This document shows, in pieces, positions 7,613 through 13,536 of a stretch of DNA of 23,061 nucleotides; positions within the stretch are counted from its first letter, which is position 1, and every line of letters begins with the position of its first letter. The DNA comes from Deltaproteobacteria bacterium (GTDB lineage: Bacteria > Desulfobacterota > Desulfobacteria > Desulfobacterales > UBA11574). The notes beneath the pieces were generated by a model, which did not search any database, was not told the origin of the DNA, and saw only the letters and a list, made by a program, of their open reading frames with translations. The position numbers and the translations under genes were made by a program. The DNA is taken from positions 1 to 23,061 of the forward strand of contig JAFDBA010000009.1 in NCBI GenBank assembly GCA_019313505.1, given 5' to 3'.

Positions 7613-8398
7613 TTAAAGCTCTATTTTCATAAGATCTTCTGCAAGGAGCAGGGGACCGGAATAGGTTTTTCGGCACTGTTTTTCGATATCAACCTGATCG
7701 CATTCCGGATAAAAATGGGTCAAAACCAGTTTGCGGACATTGGCCCGATCTGCAATCTCCCCTGCCAGAGAAGGTGTAAGATGTCCTTTTACCTTTAATT
7801 CATCGGGAAGTGCCGATTCACAAATAAGAAGATCCGCATCCTTTGAAAGCGTCACCAGATTTTCGGAAAAATCCGTATCGCCGGAATAGACCATGGATGT
7901 TCCGCCGGAACTTGTTATTCTAAATGCAATGCTCTCCGGGTTGTGCTCAACCGGAAGTGATTCCACTTTAAAATCATCAAATTCCCTTATATCATAACCG
8001 GTATTGTCGAGTTCAACAATGTTTAAAAGACCCGGCGCAAGCTCGATCCAATGACCATAAACATTTTTCAGGTTGTCATAGAATTTTGCAAATCCTCTCC
8101 CGGCCATAAGTGTAAGGGGAATTTTACGCCGGCTCCCGTCAGGATATTTGTTGGCGAATAAAAACGGAACCAGTTCACCGGTATGATCCGGGTGGAAATG
8201 GCTGTAAAAGACAAAGGAGACCTCGAAAATCTCGATACCGTTTTCAAGAAGCTTGCGCATGGTACCGGCTCCGGAATCGAAAACAAGAAAATTATCCCTT
8301 ATTTTCGTAAGTATCGAGCATGAACTTCGCCTGAGGGAAGGGACACATGTTCCGGAACCGAGAATGGTCACCGATATTTCCGTATTATCAGAACTCAT
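7613..8398 (-). CDS. Metallo-beta-lactamase-fold hydrolase (RNase Z-like)
   Basis: 261 residues. The metal-binding signature HxHxDH is present as SHFHPDHTGEL near residues 85-95, with the N-terminal ILGSGTCVPSLRRSS typical of the RNase Z/ElaC branch. Further ligands appear in LPVEHNPES (His), YSGDTDFSE (Asp) and VLTHFYP (His). The protein is shorter than long RNase Z and I do not see the extended exosite arm, so 3' tRNA processing is not certain; other members act on small phosphodiesters. Its ATG overlaps the stop of the DHH-family gene (ATGA), implying coupled translation and perhaps a shared role in nucleotide or oligonucleotide turnover. Confidence 0.85.
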   Translation of the reverse strand: MSSDNTEISVTILGSGTCVPSLRRSSCSILTKIRDNFLVFDSGAGTMRKLLENGIEIFEVSFVFYSHFHPDHTGELVPFLFANKYPDGSRRKIPLTLMAGRGFAKFYDNLKNVYGHWIELAPGLLNIVELDNTGYDIREFDDFKVESLPVEHNPESIAFRITSSGGTSMVYSGDTDFSENLVTLSKDADLLICESALPDELKVKGHLTPSLAGEIADRANVRKLVLTHFYPECDQVDIEKQCRKTYSGPLLLAEDLMKIEL

Positions 8399-9384
8399 TT
8401 TTTGCCTGCTTTTTTTTCAATCTTGTTGATGATCCACCTTAAGAGCTTTTTATCATCCTTATAATCGACAACTTCTTTTAAGTCCGTAAACGGAATTTCA
8501 GCACGCGCCATGCTTTTATGGCCGCCTGCAGAGCCGATATGTCCAAAACTTAGTTTGGCAACTTTGCCCGCATCCTTGCGAAGTCCATCGTTTCTGAAAA
8601 CAAGAACCAGTTTTTTACTATATAAACCAGAGACAATGCTCCAGTTCACCGAACTGATTTTTAAAAGAAAATCTGCGATAATTACGCAAATGTCAGGATT
8701 TACCAACGGACCGAGATAAGCAAAAATATGTCCTTTACGGATACGCTTATTCGCAAGGGCAATTTTGAAATATCTTAAAAAATCGAGCGTCAATTCCGAC
8801 TGCTCAATCTTGTTGATAAGATGGAGATTAGAATGACGGTAAAGAAACTGAAATGCCCTGACATCTTCAATTAAGGTTTGACGTACAAAATTGTCCGTAT
8901 CTGTTTTAATAGCATAAAACAGGCCGGTGGCCAGTTTGCTGGAAGGTTTAATTTTTGCCGCCCTTAAATATTCGGTCATTATGGTGGCTGTTGCTCCGTA
9001 TTTAGGGCGGATGTCCACAAAAGTCGCGCTTGCACCGGTGTCAGGATGATGATCTATAATGACATGCGGCGGATACTCTGTGAAAATTTCATTATGGTCC
9101 GGCTGGGAATCGACAATTACAAAACGGTTGAAGGAATCTTTGACAATGTTTTTAATTGGAACAAGATCCACACCCAGAAGCCGGATCATTGCAATATTGT
9201 CCGGACGTTTAATGATATTTATATTGGAAATGGTTACACCGGATACTTTCCGCCAAAGCAATCTTTTGACAGCCATAGCGCTTGCAATAGCATCCGGATC
9301 GGCGTTGATAACAATGAGAACATTATCTTCACCTGAAAACTGATCATAAAAACGGCGCAATTTTTCGGTGGCAGAGAGTGTCAT
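8395..9384 (-). CDS. DHH/DHHA1-family phosphoesterase
   Basis: 329 residues. Motif I reads VINADPDAIASA (about 23-34), motif II VIVDSQPD (about 88-95), motif III VIIDHHPDTG (about 108-117, the DHH triad) and motif IV GATATIMTEYL. The C-terminal DHHA1 domain ends with GSAGGHKSMARAEIPF. This layout matches nanoRNase/pAp phosphatase (NrnA-like) enzymes that hydrolyse short oligonucleotides, pAp or linear dinucleotides. Motif I lacks the first His of the common HxNPD form (Asn here), which may alter metal binding. It heads the minus-strand run; GAGGAAG lies upstream of the ATG, and the 231-base gap to the right is shared with the divergent ATP synthase genes. Precise substrate is unknown. Confidence 0.85.
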   Translation of the reverse strand: MTLSATEKLRRFYDQFSGEDNVLIVINADPDAIASAMAVKRLLWRKVSGVTISNINIIKRPDNIAMIRLLGVDLVPIKNIVKDSFNRFVIVDSQPDHNEIFTEYPPHVIIDHHPDTGASATFVDIRPKYGATATIMTEYLRAAKIKPSSKLATGLFYAIKTDTDNFVRQTLIEDVRAFQFLYRHSNLHLINKIEQSELTLDFLRYFKIALANKRIRKGHIFAYLGPLVNPDICVIIADFLLKISSVNWSIVSGLYSKKLVLVFRNDGLRKDAGKVAKLSFGHIGSAGGHKSMARAEIPFTDLKEVVDYKDDKKLLRWIINKIEKKAGKK

Positions 9385-9511
9385 ATGGGCGCTTCTTCCT
9401 CAGGTAGTCTTAAACAAAACGCATTTAACTTACAATATCTTGCAAAATAATTCAATGCAATCATACTTTTTTATCGATTCAGATAAATCAAGAAAAAAAT
9501 TGTTTATCTTC

Positions 9512-9541
9512 TTGACAGTTACAAATAATATCTGTTATCAG
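9512..9541 (+). promoter_or_regulatory. Candidate promoter for the ATP synthase locus
   Basis: A perfect TTGACA (9512-9517) is followed after 18 bases by TATCAG (9536-9541), four of six matches to TATAAT. It lies about 75 bases before the first ATP synthase gene in an AT-rich divergent gap (9385-9615). That gap should also hold the minus-strand promoter for the DHH gene, for which I see only weak boxes. Confidence 0.4.
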
Positions 9542-9615
9542 TTGGCGGTTTTTTTAGAGGCATTTATTAAACATTAAAGCAATGCTTCGAATTCAAAAAG
9601 TTATTGTCAGGCAGA

Positions 9616-9897
9616 ATGCCAAAACAAAAAAAAAAGATTTTCGATTATAAAAAAAACCGTGCCTGGACCGAAAATCTTTACATTGTAACGCAACTGGGCC
9701 TTACAATGGCCGGTTCCATCGCTTTTTGTTTTTTTATCGGGCTATATCTTGACAAATGGTTGGGAACAAAGGGAATTTTCATAACCATTTGTATCATATT
9801 GGGTGTTATCGGCGGCGCAAACGTTGTATACCGCCAGATTATGGAAATAACTGAAGTTAAGGAAGAGGATAATAATTCCGGGAATGGAATCCCTTAG
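9616..9897 (+). CDS. AtpI-type protein (ATPase gene1 family)
   Basis: 93 residues from the ATG at 9616. A basic N-terminus (PKQKKKIFDYKKN) is followed by two membrane helices, roughly QLGLTMAGSIAFCFFIGLYL and IFITICIILGVIGGANVVYR, with a DKWLGTKG loop between them. This matches the small AtpI/AtpQ-like proteins encoded at the head of ATP synthase operons; they help c-ring assembly or possibly divalent-ion handling. An in-frame TTG at 9604 adds four residues; the ATG is preferred with CAGG just upstream. The stop overlaps the next gene by 14 bases. Family is clear from size, topology and position; function is by analogy. Confidence 0.8.
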   Translation: MPKQKKKIFDYKKNRAWTENLYIVTQLGLTMAGSIAFCFFIGLYLDKWLGTKGIFITICIILGVIGGANVVYRQIMEITEVKEEDNNSGNGIP

Positions 9898-10270
9898 ACA
9901 AACCCAGAAAAAATATTGTTCCAGGGCCATTACAGCGGCAATTTTTGCAGGGCTTTTTCTTATTCTGGCAGGTCAAAAACCTGTAGGCAAGGGGTTGATC
10001 CTGGGCACCGTTTTCAGCATTGTCAATTTTATTTTAATGGCTCAGATGCTTCCCCTCCGTATAGGGAAATCGAAAAATAAAACGTTTTTTTTATCCTTCG
10101 GTTCCATAGTATTAAGATATTTTCTTTTGGCTGTACCACTGATCATAGCCATTAAGTTCGTTCAATACAATTTTATCGCGGTAGTTTTCGGGATTTTTAT
10201 GGTCCAGTTTGTTATTCTGGGGGATCATCTATTAAGCCTTATAGCGTCTAAACGCGAAAAACAAGTCTAG
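9884..10270 (+). CDS. atpI: ATP synthase protein I (AtpI chain)
   Basis: 128 residues with four predicted membrane helices: about 15-35 (ITAAIFAGLFLILAG), 37-58 (GLILGTVFSIVNFILMAQML), 70-90 (FLSFGSIVLRYFLLAVPLII) and 95-118 (FIAVVFGIFMVQFVILGDHL). The family assists c-ring assembly in F-type ATP synthases. It starts inside the preceding gene in another frame and ends seven bases before atpB, so the three are probably translated together. The two AtpI-type genes in tandem ahead of atpB resemble operons of Na+-type synthases, where such proteins are needed for rotor assembly. That would fit the unusual fused c subunit downstream, though this is inference. Confidence 0.8.
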   Translation: MESLRQTQKKYCSRAITAAIFAGLFLILAGQKPVGKGLILGTVFSIVNFILMAQMLPLRIGKSKNKTFFLSFGSIVLRYFLLAVPLIIAIKFVQYNFIAVVFGIFMVQFVILGDHLLSLIASKREKQV

Positions 10271-10277
10271 GAGTATT

Positions 10278-10952
10278 ATGGAAGATTTAGGGAGAATCCA
10301 TCAAATCATAGTCCCTTTTTTTGGGCATAATATGACCTTTAATCTTGAAGTCATGATAATGACCTGGATTGTAATCTCAGCGCTGCTTTGCTTTGGTTTT
10401 CTGGCGGCCCAAAAAAAGAGTCTGCTTCCCAGCCCGTTACAGGTGGTGGGAGAACTTTTTGTGGTACATCTTTTCGCCTTGACCGAAGATGCACTGGGCG
10501 AGGAGCTTTCAAAGAAATACGCTCCCCTTATATGTGCTCTATTCATGTTTCTGTTGCTTTCAAACTGGCTGGGAATCATCCCCCATCTTGAAGAACCCAC
10601 AAAGGATCTCAATACACCGCTTAGCTTAGGAATTATGGGGTTTTGTATTGCCCATTACGCCGGGATCCGGGCCAAAGGTTTAAAAACCTATCTTAAAGGG
10701 TACTGTGAACCGATGTTTATCATGGCGCCGCTGAATGTGATCGGCGAGCTTGCCAAAGTTATTTCCATATCGTTCCGTCTTTTTGGTAATATCATGGGCG
10801 GTGCAATTATTATTCTGGTGGTTTCATATCTGACATTCAGCATCATTACACCACCTTTTCTGAATGCGTTTTTCGGAGCGTTCGTTGGAACCATTCAAGC
10901 GTTTGTGTTTACCATGCTAACCGTTGTTTATATTGCAGTTCAGGTAAATTAG
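10278..10952 (+). CDS. atpB: F-type ATP synthase subunit a
   Basis: 224 residues, the stator channel protein that passes ions to and from the c ring. AGGAG precedes the ATG. Key segments are NWLGIIPHLEEPTKDLNTPLS (about 98-117) and ELAKVISISFRLFGNIMGG (about 156-174), which contains the essential arginine in SFRLFGN. The last helix, GTIQAFVFTMLTVVYIAVQV, carries the conserved Gln. About five to six membrane helices are visible. The PTKDLNTP segment is typical of subunit a in bacteria. It is an ordinary single-copy-type subunit with no visible defect, so the unusual rotor subunits downstream must run against a standard stator arginine. It ends three bases before the fused c gene. Confidence 0.94.
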   Translation: MEDLGRIHQIIVPFFGHNMTFNLEVMIMTWIVISALLCFGFLAAQKKSLLPSPLQVVGELFVVHLFALTEDALGEELSKKYAPLICALFMFLLLSNWLGIIPHLEEPTKDLNTPLSLGIMGFCIAHYAGIRAKGLKTYLKGYCEPMFIMAPLNVIGELAKVISISFRLFGNIMGGAIIILVVSYLTFSIITPPFLNAFFGAFVGTIQAFVFTMLTVVYIAVQVN

Positions 10953-10955
10953 TTT

Positions 10956-11927
10956 ATGGCATATGATATTCAAACCTGGGTAAGTGTAGCAGCGTTTACT
11001 GGTGGCGGAATGGCCATGGGTTTCGGCGCCATAGGAGCGGCGATCGGTGAAGGATATACCGCCGCAAGCGCTAATGAGGCCATAGGTCGCAACCCCGAAC
11101 AGTCGGGTGATATTTTCAAGTCCATGCTGGTAGGGCAGGCCATCGCCGAATCTGCTTCCATCTTTGCTCTGGTCATTGCGTTGATGCTGCTCTTTACGAA
11201 CTTCCCATCACATATCTTAAGCGTGCCGGTACTGCTGGGCGCAGGGTTGTGTATGGGGCTGGGAGCTATCGGATCAGGCGTGGGTTCAGGATTTCCGGCA
11301 GGAGCAGCCTGTAAAGGGATGTCCCGGCAACCGGCAATGAGCAACCGCTTAACCACAAATATGCTCATCGGTTCAGCGGTATGTCAAACACCGGCTATTT
11401 TTTCGTTGGTTGTTTCTTTTATTCTATTATTTACGGATTTTTCAGCAAATCCTGTTTCACCGACCTGGGCGGCTATTCTGGGCGCAGGGATTTCGTCCGG
11501 CTTTGGGGCCATAGGCTCCGGCCTGGGCGGCGGTCTGGTTGCTCAAGCCAGTTGTGAAGGAATTTCCAGACAACCCTTAACCGTCACTCCGGTGACAAAT
11601 GTAATGCTTCTGGGTCAGGCAGTCACTCAGACCACGGCCATCTATGCACTTTTGGTCAGTTTTATACTGATGTTTAAATCTTTTCCGGCAACCGACGCAC
11701 TCGCCCCCCCGATGGCTTTGCTTGCGGCCGGTATATGCATGGGAATAGGCGCCATCGGCCCTGCGGTCGGGGAAGGCTTTGCGGGCCAAGGTGCTGTGGC
11801 GTGGATTGCACGGAATGAAAAACATATTGCGGATTTAACAAGATCCATGCTGGTGGGACAGGCGGTTGCCGAATCCACAGGAATTTATTCACTGGTTATC
11901 GCCCTGGTCCTTATTTTTGTGGTGTGA
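10956..11927 (+). CDS. atpE: Fused four-hairpin ATP synthase c subunit
   Basis: 323 residues made of four tandem c-type hairpins (eight membrane helices), about residues 10-82, 90-162, 170-242 and 250-323, against the usual single hairpin of ~80. Each repeat has a glycine-rich first helix, a polar loop (RNPEQ, RQPAM, RQPLT, RNEKH) and a second helix. Hairpins 1 and 4 keep E in helix 1 (E32, E273) and the ion-binding ES in helix 2 (E65-S66, E306-S307; Y311). Hairpins 2 and 3 have S111 and G192 in helix 1, and Q144 and Q225 in place of the ion-binding Glu. A fused ring therefore has two sites per four hairpins, in the order site-blank-blank-site. The start lies three bases after atpB with no strong ribosome-binding site. 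The gene is intact, with no stop or frameshift. Confidence 0.93.
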   Translation: MAYDIQTWVSVAAFTGGGMAMGFGAIGAAIGEGYTAASANEAIGRNPEQSGDIFKSMLVGQAIAESASIFALVIALMLLFTNFPSHILSVPVLLGAGLCMGLGAIGSGVGSGFPAGAACKGMSRQPAMSNRLTTNMLIGSAVCQTPAIFSLVVSFILLFTDFSANPVSPTWAAILGAGISSGFGAIGSGLGGGLVAQASCEGISRQPLTVTPVTNVMLLGQAVTQTTAIYALLVSFILMFKSFPATDALAPPMALLAAGICMGIGAIGPAVGEGFAGQGAVAWIARNEKHIADLTRSMLVGQAVAESTGIYSLVIALVLIFVV

Positions 11928-11984
11928 ACGTAATAAATTATAGGAAAATTAAAATTCAACCAAAAACTGTTTAGGAGGAATAAA

Positions 11985-12230
11985 ATGATTGAAGGTGCGG
12001 ATATTGTAAAAGCGGCTGCGTTTCTGGGTGCAGGAATTTCAATGGGGGTTGGCGCCATCGGACCTGGTGTCGGTGAAGGCATGGCCGCGGCCAAAGCATG
12101 TGAAGCAATCGGTAAGAATCCCAAGGAGGCGGGCCTGTTGACCCGAACCATGCTGGTGGGACAGGCGGTTTCAGAGTCCACCGGAATTTACTCACTGGTT
12201 ATTGCCTTACTCCTATTATTCGTTGTTTAA
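11985..12230 (+). CDS. atpE: Single-hairpin ATP synthase c subunit
   Basis: 81 residues, a normal one-hairpin rotor subunit. Helix 1 carries GVGEG with Glu31, and helix 2 reads GQAVSESTGIYSLVIAL with Glu64, Ser65, Thr66 and Tyr69. The ESTGIY stretch is the Na+-binding signature known from Ilyobacter/Propionigenium c rings. Glu31, in place of their Gln32, gives the two-carboxylate variant described for Fusobacterium nucleatum. A perfect AGGAGG (11973-11978) sits six bases before the ATG, far stronger than the site before the fused gene, so more of this protein is expected. It resembles hairpin 4 of the fused subunit closely, including a shared 23-base stretch. Likely a partner in a mixed ring; a separate homogeneous ring is also possible. 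Confidence 0.94.
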   Translation: MIEGADIVKAAAFLGAGISMGVGAIGPGVGEGMAAAKACEAIGKNPKEAGLLTRTMLVGQAVSESTGIYSLVIALLLLFVV

Positions 12231-12239
12231 TTACCAGTT

Positions 12240-12364
12240 GACGGTCTCGTAAAAAGTCCAACTTCTGCGTTGTGCTGCATTTCGTAATCATTCAACGTAC
12301 AAAAAGTACGCCTCATGATTTCAAAATTTGCACGCCTTGAATTTGAACTTTTTACGAAACCGTC
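12240..12364. repeat. Palindromic dispersed element, 125 bp
   Basis: The arm at 12240-12260 (gacggtctcgtaaaaagtcc...) is complementary, with two mismatches, to the right arm at 12344-12364 (...gaactttttacgaaaccgtc). Nested inner pairs include aatcat (12286-12291) with atgatt (12315-12320), and cgtac (12296-12300) with gtacg (12306-12310) around aaaaa. The whole unit can fold into one long hairpin. A third arm-like remnant (ggattttttacgagttcatc) lies at 12371-12390. It has no coding capacity and separates the c genes from the b genes. Related pieces occur at 20744 and probably at 318-462. Confidence 0.85.
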
Positions 12365-12467
12365 TAAATTGGATTTTTTACGAGTTCATCTTAATTAGTT
12401 GAGTGGAAAATGCTTGAGCTTAAAAGCGCTCAGTCCCTCAACAAAGTCTGAATCCGGAAGATATCTT

Positions 12468-12923
12468 ATGCACATTATCAGCAATATAGCCCTTATAACT
12501 ATAAATGAAACATTGCTTTTTCAATTGATCTCTTTTCTGATCTTTCTTTTTATTATCAACCGTATTATGTTTCGTCCGTTACAGAGTGTGATAGACAACA
12601 GAAAAAACCACATGGATAAAATACAGACAGATACCGTTGATGCGATAAAGGAACTCGAAAGCCTGACCAAAAAAATGAAAGTACAGGAATCAGATGTCAG
12701 AACAGAGGCCCTTGAATTAAAGAGGGAAGTTGAAGAGTCAGGAAGCCGGCAGGCTGCAGGAATCTTTGCTGCTTCTAAAAAGGAGATTGAAACATTAAAA
12801 GAAACGGCTGAAATGGAAGTTAAGGCCCGTATTGCTGAAGCACGAAAACACCTCCCAAAAGAATCTCAAGCGCTGGCTGTAAATGTCATGGAAAAGTTAC
12901 TGGATCGGAGACTGGCCCCATGA
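12468..12923 (+). CDS. atpF: F-type ATP synthase subunit b' (first b-type)
   Basis: 151 residues from the ATG at 12468, with GGAAG upstream. One N-terminal membrane helix (about 13-32, LLFQLISFLIFLFIINRIMF) is followed by RPLQSVIDNRKNHMDKI and a long charged coiled coil to the end, the layout of peripheral-stalk b subunits. The open frame reaches further upstream but those residues look random. The stop overlaps the start of the second b gene (ATGA). Paired b and b' genes are common in Desulfobacterota and in phototrophs. Which of the pair is called b' is conventional; I follow the gene order b' then b. Confidence 0.88.
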   Translation: MHIISNIALITINETLLFQLISFLIFLFIINRIMFRPLQSVIDNRKNHMDKIQTDTVDAIKELESLTKKMKVQESDVRTEALELKREVEESGSRQAAGIFAASKKEIETLKETAEMEVKARIAEARKHLPKESQALAVNVMEKLLDRRLAP

Positions 12924-13501
12924 AATGTGCAAAAAAAATTGTTTTGATATTTTGTTTTATCATAGCGGGTATTCTGAGCCTTCACTTTTTGGGACATGAA
13001 GCCTATGCAGCTGAAAAATCCAGCAGCTGGCGGCCGATATATGACCTGATTTTGAGGTGGATTAATTTCGGAATCATTGTATTTTTGATTGTTAAATATG
13101 GAAAAACTCCGATAATGAATTTCCTGCGGGGTCAAAAAGAAAAGCTGGCACATGAAATCAAGCGCCTGGAGGACAAAAAGGAAGGGATAGCTGCAAACGT
13201 CGAGGAAGCACATAAAACTATTGATGAAAGTGAAGTTCGTTTTGCAAAACTAAAAGAGCGAATCGTTCGCCAGGGGGAAAAGAAAAAAGAGGCCATTATC
13301 CAATCCGCTCAAAATCAAAGCAAGATGATGCTGGAGGACGGAAAGCGAAGAATCGATACTCATTTTATACAGTCCAAAAACAAATTTAGGGCAGAAATGA
13401 TTGACAGGGCTATTGAGTTGGCAATGGAAAGACTTACCAAAGAGATTACCGCTGAAGATAATGAGAAATTAACTATTGAGTATTTAAGCTTAGTAAAATA
13501 A
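12920..13501 (+). CDS. atpF: F-type ATP synthase subunit b with signal-like N-terminus
   Basis: 193 residues. The first ~32 residues look like a cleavable signal peptide (basic start, hydrophobic core VLIFCFIIAGILSLHFLG, AYA before AEK). The true membrane helix follows (about 47-65, INFGIIVFLIVKYGKTPIM), then NFLRGQKEKLAHEIKRLE and a long coiled coil. Signal-bearing b subunits occur in deltaproteobacteria. It would form the peripheral stalk with the preceding b' protein. No delta subunit gene follows: the next gene, clpB, is convergent and ends only 35 bases away, so the F1 genes must lie elsewhere or be missing. I see no clear terminator in the short gap. Confidence 0.88.
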   Translation: MKCAKKIVLIFCFIIAGILSLHFLGHEAYAAEKSSSWRPIYDLILRWINFGIIVFLIVKYGKTPIMNFLRGQKEKLAHEIKRLEDKKEGIAANVEEAHKTIDESEVRFAKLKERIVRQGEKKKEAIIQSAQNQSKMMLEDGKRRIDTHFIQSKNKFRAEMIDRAIELAMERLTKEITAEDNEKLTIEYLSLVK

Positions 13502-13536
13502 AAATTAAAATTTCAACCGGTCAGGTCTTTTTCATT

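Noticed and set aside
10956..11927. Fused c gene as an assembly artefact or pseudogene
   Set aside because: The four hairpins differ clearly from one another, the frame is intact over 323 codons, linkers are of regular length, and losses are confined to the same two positions in hairpins 2 and 3. These features indicate selection rather than error.
9616..13501. N-ATPase-type (Na+-translocating second ATPase) operon
   Set aside because: N-ATPase operons start with beta and epsilon genes and carry AtpQ/AtpR plus alpha and gamma. None of these F1 genes is present, and paired b/b' genes point to the ordinary F-type family.
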